7,636 nt of DNA from Flavipsychrobacter stenotrophus (GTDB taxonomy: Bacteria > Bacteroidota > Bacteroidia > Chitinophagales > Chitinophagaceae): positions 1 to 7,636 of the forward strand of contig CANCOG010000237.1 of NCBI GenBank assembly GCA_947379685.1, read 5' to 3'. The notes below the pieces were generated by a model. It saw only the letters and a program-made list of their open reading frames with translations, was not told the origin of the DNA and did not search any database. The position numbers were made by a program, and so were the translations under genes. This document shows, one piece after another, positions 1 to 7,338 of the stretch; the first letter of the stretch is position 1; every line of letters begins with the position of its first letter.

Positions 1-2078
1 TCAGAGAAATTACTCAAATCTTCGTATTTACAGGGGATTACCCACCTGCCTTTTTTATCGATGATGCCACACCTAAAGAAATAACTCCCCCTGAAACTGA
101 CTGCGGCTGTTCCATTCTTAAAACTCGTTGCGAAATCATACTGAATTGGGACAACTACCTTACCTTTTTTATTAATGAACCCCATTAAACTGTTATCTTT
201 AGCCGCAGCCAATCCATCGTGAAAATCACCGTGTTGTCCGTATTTGTATTTACCAAGAATCGTCCCGCTTGTGTCAATTATAAAATCACCGCAACACATA
301 CCGGAGTAGGTTGTGTCTCCTTGTGTATCAGGATCATATCTGGTTGCGGTATCATCTGTAAATGACAAGCCCTCGCTAAAGGGAGGTGGCGTATAAAAAG
401 ATTTGATTTTCAAAGTGCCATTCCGGTCGACAAATCCAAAAATAGAATCCAGACTCATGGGCGCCAACCCATTCTCAAATTTCCCGAGTTCGCTGTAGAT
501 AAAAGGCAAAACAATATTTCCGGAGGTATCGATAGCCCCAAACTTTCCTTTCAACTTTACAATTGCAATACCGTTATTAAAATGACCGTCAACATCATCG
601 AACAACATTGGGAAAACATCTTGCCCGTTCTTGTTAACGAAAAATCTCTTTCTATTTTCCTCCACAATGGCCAGGCCCTCATGAAAACTGAACGCGTTTT
701 CAAATGAGCACGGAATTACTTCATTACCCTTAACATCAACATAGCCCCATTCACCTTTTGGGTTACACACCGCAGCAAGGCCTTCACTAAAACAGTCAAT
801 TTTACAATACTTACCTGTGCATGACCAACACAACCAGTTACTTTTCGGTGGCGCCATTTTTTTACCTACCGAATCGAACGCCTCATAAGTTTTCATATCC
901 ATGAACACACCACCATCGACCTTTTCCAGTCGTTCGTGGACACATGGAATGATTTCCTCGCCTTTTGAATTGATCACCCCACATAAGTACGGTTCCACAA
1001 ACCTTTCACCGGTGTATGGTTTCAGTATCTTTACTATTGCCCTACCTTCCGAAAATCGATCTATAGACTGATACCTAAAAGGAACAATAATATTATTATT
1101 TGTATCAGCTACTCCATAATTACCCAGTGAATCCTTTAGCTCAAGGTGCCCAATTTCATCAACATAGGAATAAGATTCTTGATAAACGTAAGGTATCTTT
1201 ACCTCTCCTCGTTTATTAATTAGCCCCCACCAGCCGTTCATTTTTACAAATCCAAAACCATTTTTGAAACTTCTTGCTTCGCTGAAAACAAAATCAATTA
1301 CTTTTTCGCCCTTGGTATTGACATATCCCCAGCGATTATTGAGTTTAACTGCTGCCAAACCTTCACTGAACATTTCTGCTGATTGGTACTTAAATGGCAA
1401 TACCTCTTCTCCTGTCGAATCTATGACGCCCCATAAACCAAAGTCACCTCCAGGAATCATAGCCTTGACCATCCCGTCTGCAAATGAACTGTGCATCTTT
1501 TTGTACTTAAAAGGAATCACTACACTTCCTTTTGTATTAATGGCACCGTAAAGGCCATTAAGTGCGGCCACTGCTAATCCGTCATTGAAATCGAAGAGCT
1601 CGTTATAAATACATGGAACTACAAGCTTCCCTGATTTAGAGTACATACCTTTCCTTCGGCCGCTATCAATAAAAAGATCTTTTGAATAATCATCCTTCCC
1701 AAATGGATAACAACACTTTGAGGAAATATAATCGTATTGACAGGGGATGATTTCCTTTCCATTTGTATCAACAAGTCCTACCTTATTGTTTAGTCGAACT
1801 TCGGTCCTTGTTTGTTCAAAATCATAGACAGCGTCGTATTTACATTTAATTACTTCCAGGCCTTTTCTATCCACAAACCCATATTTCCCTTTATAGGCAA
1901 CTCTTGCTCGTCCATTATGAAAAGGGCCTACATCCCTATAAATTTTAGTTTTGTGGTGATTGTGACGCAAATTTTGCTGCCCGAGTACATTTTTTACTGC
2001 GTTTTTTTGTCTAGCTCCCTGCGCCCAACAGTGAGTGGTATTCAGTAGCAACAAAAAAATAACAACCACATTTCTCAT
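1..2078 (-). CDS. WG-repeat secreted protein, paralogue C (3' end outside the window)
   Basis: This reading frame is open for 692 codons from the ATG at 2078 to the left edge, with no stop. Residues 1-19 look like a Sec signal peptide (MRN, a hydrophobic stretch, then CWA before Gln20), so the product should be exported. A Lys/His-rich linker follows, then half a WG unit (about residues 46-64), then 17 visible units of mostly 33-46 residues. The unit pattern is [aromatic]-G-x-[IV]-[DN]-x-x-G-x-x-[IV]-x-P-x-[YF], then F-x-x-G-x-A-x-V. Unit 8 (319-364) carries DTNN in place of the usual D-x-x-G. Unit 10 (400-442) is aberrant and holds Cys417, 420, 425 and 429. Compared with paralogue B it lacks three units between B's units 5 and 9. 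By alignment with B about 64 residues are missing, giving a full length near 756. WG repeats are a recognised family of unsettled function; I see no catalytic motif. Confidence 0.93.
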   Translation of the reverse strand, partial: MRNVVVIFLLLLNTTHCWAQGARQKNAVKNVLGQQNLRHNHHKTKIYRDVGPFHNGRARVAYKGKYGFVDRKGLEVIKCKYDAVYDFEQTRTEVRLNNKVGLVDTNGKEIIPCQYDYISSKCCYPFGKDDYSKDLFIDSGRRKGMYSKSGKLVVPCIYNELFDFNDGLAVAALNGLYGAINTKGSVVIPFKYKKMHSSFADGMVKAMIPGGDFGLWGVIDSTGEEVLPFKYQSAEMFSEGLAAVKLNNRWGYVNTKGEKVIDFVFSEARSFKNGFGFVKMNGWWGLINKRGEVKIPYVYQESYSYVDEIGHLELKDSLGNYGVADTNNNIIVPFRYQSIDRFSEGRAIVKILKPYTGERFVEPYLCGVINSKGEEIIPCVHERLEKVDGGVFMDMKTYEAFDSVGKKMAPPKSNWLCWSCTGKYCKIDCFSEGLAAVCNPKGEWGYVDVKGNEVIPCSFENAFSFHEGLAIVEENRKRFFVNKNGQDVFPMLFDDVDGHFNNGIAIVKLKGKFGAIDTSGNIVLPFIYSELGKFENGLAPMSLDSIFGFVDRNGTLKIKSFYTPPPFSEGLSFTDDTATRYDPDTQGDTTYSGMCCGDFIIDTSGTILGKYKYGQHGDFHDGLAAAKDNSLMGFINKKGKVVVPIQYDFATSFKNGTAAVSFRGSYFFRCGIIDKKGRWVIPCKYEDLSNFS
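792..830 (-). other. Four-cysteine cluster in paralogue C
   Basis: Codons 417-429 of paralogue C read C-W-S-C-T-G-K-Y-C-K-I-D-C, a CX2CX4CX3C pattern inside the aberrant unit 10. The equivalent segments in paralogues A and B have at most one cysteine. In an exported protein this could form disulfides or bind a metal; the spacing matches no named finger that I recognise. Confidence 0.6.
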
Positions 2079-2137
2079 AAGCAGGCAACGGACTTTCTTC
2101 AGCTAAATATACTGAAAAATGGCGTAAACGTTAGCAG
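2079..2137 (-). promoter_or_regulatory. 59-nt spacer between paralogues B and C, with conserved AT-rich box
   Basis: This spacer has exactly the same length as the one between A and B. Its first part (CTGCTAACGTTT after the stop) and the TATATTTA at 2111-2104, again 25 nt before the ATG, are shared, as is TGCCTGCTTATG at the start. The rest differs more, in keeping with the greater divergence of C. No terminator is visible, so C is likely co-transcribed with B. Confidence 0.4.
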
Positions 2138-2198
2138 CTACTTAAACCACAATACCCGTTTTCCGGATTTGTTGATGTAGCCCCATTCGTCGTTTTTT
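2126..2198 (-). repeat. Direct repeat, 3' copy 2 (end of paralogue B and start of spacer)
   Basis: This is the partner of 4768-4840. Immediately inward of it the two genes differ: B has LGWSDGKNILYRV where A has SGIPEGKDPLIWV. The sharp edge resembles that seen at the 5' copies. Confidence 0.85.
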
Positions 2199-4720
2199 TT
2201 GACTCTGTAAAGAATATTTTTGCCGTCCGACCATCCAAGAACATCATCGTATATGTTGGGAATTATAAGTTGATTTAGTTTATTGATAAACCCCAAACGG
2301 CCATTAATCTGAACTATCGCAATACCGTTATTTGAGAAATTGGAGATAGCATCGTAAATGCAAGGAATAATATATCGCCCTTTCTTGTCAATTATCCCGT
2401 ACCTGTGGGCTTTTTTGACAAGCTTACCTACTACTGCTGTACCATTTTTGAATCCAGCGGCAATATCGAAAGTATCATTGAACGGCAGTTTGCCTTTTTC
2501 ATCTATAAAAAGATACTTTACTCCTTCACTAGAAACAAAGCCATCCTCATCTTGAGGATTTGGGTTGGTCTCAATAACCGCCAACCCTTCTGAAAAAGGT
2601 ATTCTGTTAATAAGATTTGCTGAAAATGTAACATGGTTCAGCATACTGATTTTTTTACCCAACGTATCAATGATAATCGTGGAATCATTTGTAATAATCA
2701 CACCAATTCCATGATAGAATGCAGGCGGCAGCCAATCAGTAACCCCTATTCTATTGCCTATCAAATTCACATACCCCGCCCAATCTTCGATCATCACAGG
2801 TACCCACCCTTCATTAAAATCTCCAATCTGGGTATATTGGAAATCAAGGGCAATCCTGCCCTTTGTGTCCATTAAGCCAAACTTCCCGTTTTTTTTGACT
2901 GCAATATATCCATTGTGAAAATCTGCCTCTACGGTGTCAAATACACTACAAAAGACTCGCTTCCCATACTTATTTATCAGTATCCACCCCTTGTCGATTT
3001 CGGCTCTCGCATAACCATTGTGAAAAAGACCTACATCTTCAAACTGACAGGGAATGACTTCCTTGCCGGATCTATTGATAAAGCCCCATTTTGAATTAAT
3101 ATTTTTAACAGGTGCTAAACCTTCATTAAAATCAGACATCTCCAAATAACTATTTCGATTAACAGGTTTCGTGCAATCCTGATCCAGAAACTCATTACCA
3201 TTTGTGTCGATGGTAATTCTCCTGTCTCCTAACGAAAGCGTTTCGCTCCCCTTGTGAAAAGCATCCTTATAACCCTTATCATACTTTAGCGGGATTCTCT
3301 CTACACCCTGGAGATCCACAAACCCATAGCGCCCTTTCTTTCCTACTGCTGCAAATCCTTCATGAAACTCTTCAATATCGTCATATTTAAAAGGGATTAT
3401 CACCTTGTTATTTGTATCCACTACGCCATACCGCTTTTCTGTATCTCTCACTACAATTGTATAGGAATTAGCTGAATCAGGGAAGGAAAATTCCTCGAAG
3501 CCGCCGTAAGCAAAGGGTAGCTTTAACGCTCCTTTACTATTAATTAGCCCACATTTGCCATTCTTGCGTACATGGGCATATCCCTTTTTGAAGCAATCAA
3601 CAAGATCGAATTGCGGTTCAATGATTACGTGTCCTCTGCTATCGAAATATCCCCATTTGCCATTCTTGCAAAAAGCTGCCTTACGTTCGGTAAAGCGTAG
3701 GATTTTGTCGTATTCAATGGGAATTATTTGCGTTCCATTGCTATCAAAGACGCCGAAAAGACCACTTGAATCCGAGACAATAAAAAGTCCGGTGTCTTTA
3801 TAATCCCTAAAGGACCAGGAAAATTCATCGGCCGGGATTTTATACTGTACTGGTACAATTACATGTCCCCGATTGTTAATTACCCCTTGTTTTTTATCTA
3901 CTTTCACGACCGCAAAATCCCCCTCAAACTTTGGCGGGTCGTCATATAACTGTGGGACTATCTCGATCCCCTTCGCATTTATACACCCCCACTTGAAACT
4001 TTCCTCTACGGCTCCCATGCCACTTCGAAATTGTTCTATTCGCCGGTAATTGGGAGCTACTACTTCGTTCCCCAAAGTATCCCAAAAGGCCCAGCACATT
4101 GGCCTGTCATATGACTCCAGTACGCCAATGGGAGCACCCTTTACATATTCGGTCATCTCCCTATATTTTATAGGAATTATTATACGGCCAGAGTCGTTGA
4201 TCAATCCAGTTTTATCATAAACCGTTACCTTATAAAAATGCCCACCATACCTGTGCAACTGATCATAAATACAAGGAATGGAGTTACCCGGAAGGGGCGA
4301 AAAAACACCATATTTTCCACTATCAGAAACTATGCAGTGGTCTTCAAGAGGCGCTGGCCTTCGTCTATCAGACCAAGGAGCATTACCAACGATATGTTCA
4401 TAAATAAATGGAGAAACAATTTTGCCTATCGTGTCTATTACTCCTTCCATTTTATCTAATACGACAAAGGCAAACCCGCCTTCAAAATCTCCAACCTTAT
4501 CGTAAACACACTTAATCACCTCCCTTCCCCCCGTATCAATAAACCCATACTTGCCATCATACATCGCACTAGCTAAGCCATTGTGAAATTGGCCGACATC
4601 GTGATATAGCTTTGGGAATGGGTAGTGTTTTTCTTTGACCTGTCTGTGGGCATGTTTTGCCTGGCCGTGAGCAATGACAGCCACAAGCAACAAAACAACA
4701 ATAATGACCACATTTTTCAT
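2138..4720 (-). CDS. WG-repeat secreted protein, paralogue B
   Basis: This is a complete 860-residue protein ending in TAG. Residues 1-19 or 1-21 form a signal peptide (MKN, Val/Leu/Ile core, AHG before Gln20), so it is probably periplasmic or extracellular. A His/Lys-rich linker (22-37) leads into half a WG unit (38-56). Twenty-one full units follow: 57-90, 91-135, 136-169, 170-207, 208-242, 243-276, 277-319, 320-354, 355-388, 389-428, 429-463, 464-499, 500-543 (aberrant), 544-577, 578-612, 613-646, 647-679, 680-734 (long insert), 735-772, 773-807 and 808-844. Half a unit (845-860, ending LWFK) closes the protein. Clear KWG signatures start the units at 243, 355 and 544. It sits 59 nt after paralogue A and 59 nt before paralogue C, without a terminator, which suggests one operon. 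Both gene ends are almost identical to those of paralogue A while the middle is not. The ATG at 4720 is supported by conserved leaders. Molecular function is unknown; a binding or scaffold role is inference. Confidence 0.96.
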   Translation of the reverse strand: MKNVVIIVVLLLVAVIAHGQAKHAHRQVKEKHYPFPKLYHDVGQFHNGLASAMYDGKYGFIDTGGREVIKCVYDKVGDFEGGFAFVVLDKMEGVIDTIGKIVSPFIYEHIVGNAPWSDRRRPAPLEDHCIVSDSGKYGVFSPLPGNSIPCIYDQLHRYGGHFYKVTVYDKTGLINDSGRIIIPIKYREMTEYVKGAPIGVLESYDRPMCWAFWDTLGNEVVAPNYRRIEQFRSGMGAVEESFKWGCINAKGIEIVPQLYDDPPKFEGDFAVVKVDKKQGVINNRGHVIVPVQYKIPADEFSWSFRDYKDTGLFIVSDSSGLFGVFDSNGTQIIPIEYDKILRFTERKAAFCKNGKWGYFDSRGHVIIEPQFDLVDCFKKGYAHVRKNGKCGLINSKGALKLPFAYGGFEEFSFPDSANSYTIVVRDTEKRYGVVDTNNKVIIPFKYDDIEEFHEGFAAVGKKGRYGFVDLQGVERIPLKYDKGYKDAFHKGSETLSLGDRRITIDTNGNEFLDQDCTKPVNRNSYLEMSDFNEGLAPVKNINSKWGFINRSGKEVIPCQFEDVGLFHNGYARAEIDKGWILINKYGKRVFCSVFDTVEADFHNGYIAVKKNGKFGLMDTKGRIALDFQYTQIGDFNEGWVPVMIEDWAGYVNLIGNRIGVTDWLPPAFYHGIGVIITNDSTIIIDTLGKKISMLNHVTFSANLINRIPFSEGLAVIETNPNPQDEDGFVSSEGVKYLFIDEKGKLPFNDTFDIAAGFKNGTAVVGKLVKKAHRYGIIDKKGRYIIPCIYDAISNFSNNGIAIVQINGRLGFINKLNQLIIPNIYDDVLGWSDGKNILYRVKKNDEWGYINKSGKRVLWFK

Positions 4721-4753
4721 AGGCGGGCAGGAGGCTTTCGGTAGATAAATATA
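4500..4753 (-). repeat. Direct repeat, 5' copy 2 (leader and first ~74 codons of paralogue B)
   Basis: This is the partner of 7085-7338 in the same orientation, starting 2,585 bp away. Differences cluster in the linker after the signal peptide (around 4621-4650), while the part encoding residues 38-74 is almost unchanged. Paralogue C keeps the same layout but is clearly more diverged. Confidence 0.85.
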
Positions 4754-4779
4754 GGGAAAATTGGGGCAAACGTTAGCAG
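4721..4779 (-). promoter_or_regulatory. 59-nt spacer between paralogues A and B, with conserved AT-rich box
   Basis: The spacer holds no hairpin with a T-tract that I can see, so read-through from A to B is expected. The minus strand carries TATATTTA at 4753-4746, 25 nt before the ATG of B. This is flanked by ATTTTCC on one side and the GAAAGCCTCCTGCCCGC leader on the other, nearly the same as before A. It may be an internal promoter or simply duplicated with the gene. There is no Shine-Dalgarno motif; CCTCCT has the sense of the anti-SD, not its complement. Confidence 0.4.
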
Positions 4780-4840
4780 CTACTTAAACCACAATACACG
4801 TTTTCCGGTTTTGTTGATGTAGCCCCATTCGTTGTTTTTT
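4768..4840 (-). repeat. Direct repeat, 3' copy 1 (end of paralogue A and start of spacer)
   Basis: This 73-bp stretch matches 2126-2198 without gaps and with 3 mismatches by hand count. It encodes the closing half unit (EWGYINK...VLWFK), the TAG stop and the first 12 nt of the spacer (CTGCTAACGTTT). Conservation beyond the stop codon shows that the match is at the DNA level and not only in the protein. Confidence 0.85.
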
Positions 4841-7305
4841 CGAACCCAGATCAATGGGTCCTTTCCTTCGGGTATGCCGCTACAGTCGTCGTAAATATTG
4901 GGGATAACTAACCTGTTTAATTTATTAATGAAACCAAACCGACCGTTGATCTTCACCAACGCAATGCCCTCGTCGGAAAAATTGCTCACTTCGTCATAAT
5001 CCGCCGGAATTGTCCAGGCACCTGATCTATCAATAATTCCCCATTGTTCTATCCCATTTTTTATCTTGGCTACTGCAGCACATCCGTTATGAAAATCTTT
5101 AACAGAGCTGAAGGAATCGACAAATGCCCGCTCACCGCTTTTGTTTATGAAAATCATACATTCACGCTTACCATAGCCCTCCCCTTCCATTATAGCCCCC
5201 ATGCCATCGGAGAACCTTAACGTATAGTATTTTGCGAGCTGGTGCCTGAACAAGGGCGAGCCATTGCGATCAACGCAAAAGACCGAATCATTTTTATGTA
5301 TAATCCCAACCCCATCTCTGAAATTCTCGTTAGAGGCATTGGCAATCACAACATTCCCGTGCACATCTATATAATTCCAGTTATGTCCCTTTAAGGAAAG
5401 CAAAATCCCGTCATATAACTCACCAAGATAATCATACTCGCAGTTGAGCACAATTTTTCCGCTGGTATCAATCAGCCCCAATTTGTAGTCTTTAACCACT
5501 CTCACATAACCTTCTCTAAAGTGATCTTCATCCATTATCTTGTCAAATTTATTCGTGAACGCCCGTTGTCCGGATTTATTTATGAACATCATCTCGCTGT
5601 CGTCAGATGCAATTGCCAAACCATCATAGAAATAATCAAGCTGAGCAAATTTGCATGGTATGATTTCCCTGCCGCTTTCATCAATTACACCCCATTTATT
5701 CTCACTGTCCAATACGGGCGCCAGACTGTTCCGAAACTGCTTGCCATTGCAATATCTACGCCCATGAATTCTAGGCTTAATGAATTGTGGGTCATCATAT
5801 TCCTTTCCATTGGCATCGACATAGAGCCATCTGTTGTATAAATGCTCAATACAGTTTGATCGGCTGCCGCCGTCGACAGGGTCGCTAAAATTGTATTTTA
5901 ACGGAATGATCACATGGCCCTTTGCATCAAGATAACCGGCTCCATTAAAATTCCACGCTTCTATCCGATTCGCCGAAATAATGGAAAGCCCATTATATAT
6001 GAAGCGCAAAATTATTTTATTATTGGTATCAATAGCACCATAACGAAGTTTATCATTTGCTACAATGACGATACCATTGTTATTCATTGCGGGGTCCTTC
6101 ATTCTCAGATATTCACACGGAATTTTCAACTGCCCCTGGCTATTGACCAACCCCCATTTACCGTTTAATTTTACTTGTGCAAAGCCATTTCGAAAGTCCC
6201 CGACTTCGTCATACGTATGAATACAAACAACAGCCCCCGCATCATCGATAATACCAAATTTCCCATCTCCCCAGAAAGCCGCACGATGGCACTGAAAATC
6301 CCCAAAAGATCTGGAAGTAATCGGAATAATAACCCTGCCATTGGTATCTACCAAACCATTATGCCCGTCAGAGTCTTCAACACGGGCATAGCCATTTTTC
6401 ATTAAACTACTGTTGTTATATATCCTTCTATACATGAATGGAATTTTCAAAACTCCAGTCCGGGACAATAAGCCGGCTTCGTCGCCTAGATAGACAATGG
6501 CAAAATTCCCAATAAACTCGAGTGGGTTACAATATTTAACAGGAATGACGATCTTGCCACTTTTATTTATACACCCCCATCTATGTCCGATTTCCACACT
6601 AATGACTGTGTCAGATGCCTGAAAAATATAGGTGTAAATACAAGGTGTGAGCTCCTTTCCGTTTGAATCAATCAATCCCCATTTCTCAATGCCTTCATCC
6701 CCTAGTCTGACTTTAAAGAGGCCCGCGTCCTTTTTGAAATCCTCGCTATAAGGGCCAGGTTCATACAAATCATGCTCACTTAAATTTCTAATTTCACGAA
6801 ATTTTATTGGGATGACAACCTTCCCAAGATTATTTATAACTCCATATTCACTACCCTTTCCAACCACGAAAAGAGACTTAGTAATGGGTCTGATTTCGTC
6901 ATACGTAGCTCTAAACTGTTGAATGTGAAAGGGGTCATCATCTAGTGTTGTATATGGCTCATAGGCTCCCCCATCCAGATGAGCATACAAACAAGGAATT
7001 ATATAATTGCCGGTACGGTCAACAACTCCCTTTTTACCAGCGATATTTACCAGTGCTGTCCCATTTTGAAAGCAACCCACTGTGTCATAAATACACTTTA
7101 TCACCTCCCTTCCACCCGTATCAATAAACCCATACTTGCCATCATACATCGCGCTAGCTAAGCCATCGTGAAATTGGCCGACATCGTGATATAGCTTTAG
7201 GAATGGATAGTATTTCTGTTTGGCGGGTTTGTGGGCATGTTTTGCCTGGCCGTGAGCAATGACAGCCACAAGCAACAACAAAACAATAACAACCACATTT
7301 TTCAT
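4780..7305 (-). CDS. WG-repeat secreted protein, paralogue A (first of the three)
   Basis: This is a complete 841-residue protein from the ATG at 7305 to TAG. The frame can be extended to a TTG at 7326. I reject that start because it would put seven polar residues before the signal peptide and because the equivalent codon is CCG in paralogue B. The ATG start lines up exactly with B. Residues 1-19/21 are a signal peptide and 22-37 a basic His-containing linker. Residues 38-56 are half a WG unit, 57-825 about 20 units and 826-841 a closing half unit ending LWFK. Units 2 (91-152) and 3 (153-207) are unusually long. Unit 10 (421-454) has DTNN. Unit 12 (492-536) is the aberrant one, matching positions in B and C. 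KWG or RWG starts the units at 208, 242, 383 and 537. It lies directly after a terminator, so it is probably the first gene of its transcript. The family is recognised; its function is not known. Confidence 0.96.
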   Translation of the reverse strand: MKNVVVIVLLLLVAVIAHGQAKHAHKPAKQKYYPFLKLYHDVGQFHDGLASAMYDGKYGFIDTGGREVIKCIYDTVGCFQNGTALVNIAGKKGVVDRTGNYIIPCLYAHLDGGAYEPYTTLDDDPFHIQQFRATYDEIRPITKSLFVVGKGSEYGVINNLGKVVIPIKFREIRNLSEHDLYEPGPYSEDFKKDAGLFKVRLGDEGIEKWGLIDSNGKELTPCIYTYIFQASDTVISVEIGHRWGCINKSGKIVIPVKYCNPLEFIGNFAIVYLGDEAGLLSRTGVLKIPFMYRRIYNNSSLMKNGYARVEDSDGHNGLVDTNGRVIIPITSRSFGDFQCHRAAFWGDGKFGIIDDAGAVVCIHTYDEVGDFRNGFAQVKLNGKWGLVNSQGQLKIPCEYLRMKDPAMNNNGIVIVANDKLRYGAIDTNNKIILRFIYNGLSIISANRIEAWNFNGAGYLDAKGHVIIPLKYNFSDPVDGGSRSNCIEHLYNRWLYVDANGKEYDDPQFIKPRIHGRRYCNGKQFRNSLAPVLDSENKWGVIDESGREIIPCKFAQLDYFYDGLAIASDDSEMMFINKSGQRAFTNKFDKIMDEDHFREGYVRVVKDYKLGLIDTSGKIVLNCEYDYLGELYDGILLSLKGHNWNYIDVHGNVVIANASNENFRDGVGIIHKNDSVFCVDRNGSPLFRHQLAKYYTLRFSDGMGAIMEGEGYGKRECMIFINKSGERAFVDSFSSVKDFHNGCAAVAKIKNGIEQWGIIDRSGAWTIPADYDEVSNFSDEGIALVKINGRFGFINKLNRLVIPNIYDDCSGIPEGKDPLIWVRKNNEWGYINKTGKRVLWFK

Positions 7306-7338
7306 AAGCGGGCAGGAGGCTTTCAATAGATAAATATA
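7085..7338 (-). repeat. Direct repeat, 5' copy 1 (leader and first ~74 codons of paralogue A)
   Basis: This 254-bp stretch matches 4500-4753 without gaps. By hand count there are 22 mismatches, about 91% identity. It covers the AT-rich box, the leader, the signal peptide, the linker, the half unit and half of WG unit 1. Beyond 7085 the two genes diverge sharply. Confidence 0.85.

Noticed and set aside
1..2078. Paralogue C as a pseudogene because no stop codon is present
   Set aside because: The frame is intact up to the window edge and stops in the middle of a unit that aligns with the penultimate units of A and B; it is cut by the window, not broken.
2076..2078. Lipoprotein signal for paralogue C because of Cys17
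   Set aside because: The residues before it (NTTHC) do not fit a lipobox, and CWA followed by Gln20 gives a normal signal peptidase I site.
4569..4769. 66-codon minus-strand frame overlapping the start of paralogue B
   Set aside because: It begins at a TTG in the spacer and runs out of frame through the signal peptide region of B; its composition fits a frame-shifted reading.
1264..6405. Many plus-strand open frames of 60-106 codons across the three WG genes (e.g. 1264-1551, 5521-5841, 6175-6405)
   Set aside because: They lie fully inside long minus-strand genes with clear repeat structure, have no domain of their own and are explained as antisense shadows of repetitive codon use.
6945..7161. 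Two overlapping 60-codon plus-strand frames near the 5' end of paralogue A
   Set aside because: Both are antisense to the strongly conserved first WG units and have no independent support.
7306..7324. CCTCCT before the starts of A and B as a ribosome binding site
   Set aside because: It has the same sense as the 16S 3' end and so is not complementary to it; it is also not kept before paralogue C.
2126..7338. Direct repeats as the ends of a mobile element
   Set aside because: They are gene ends of tandem paralogues; there are no terminal inverted repeats, target duplications or transposase.
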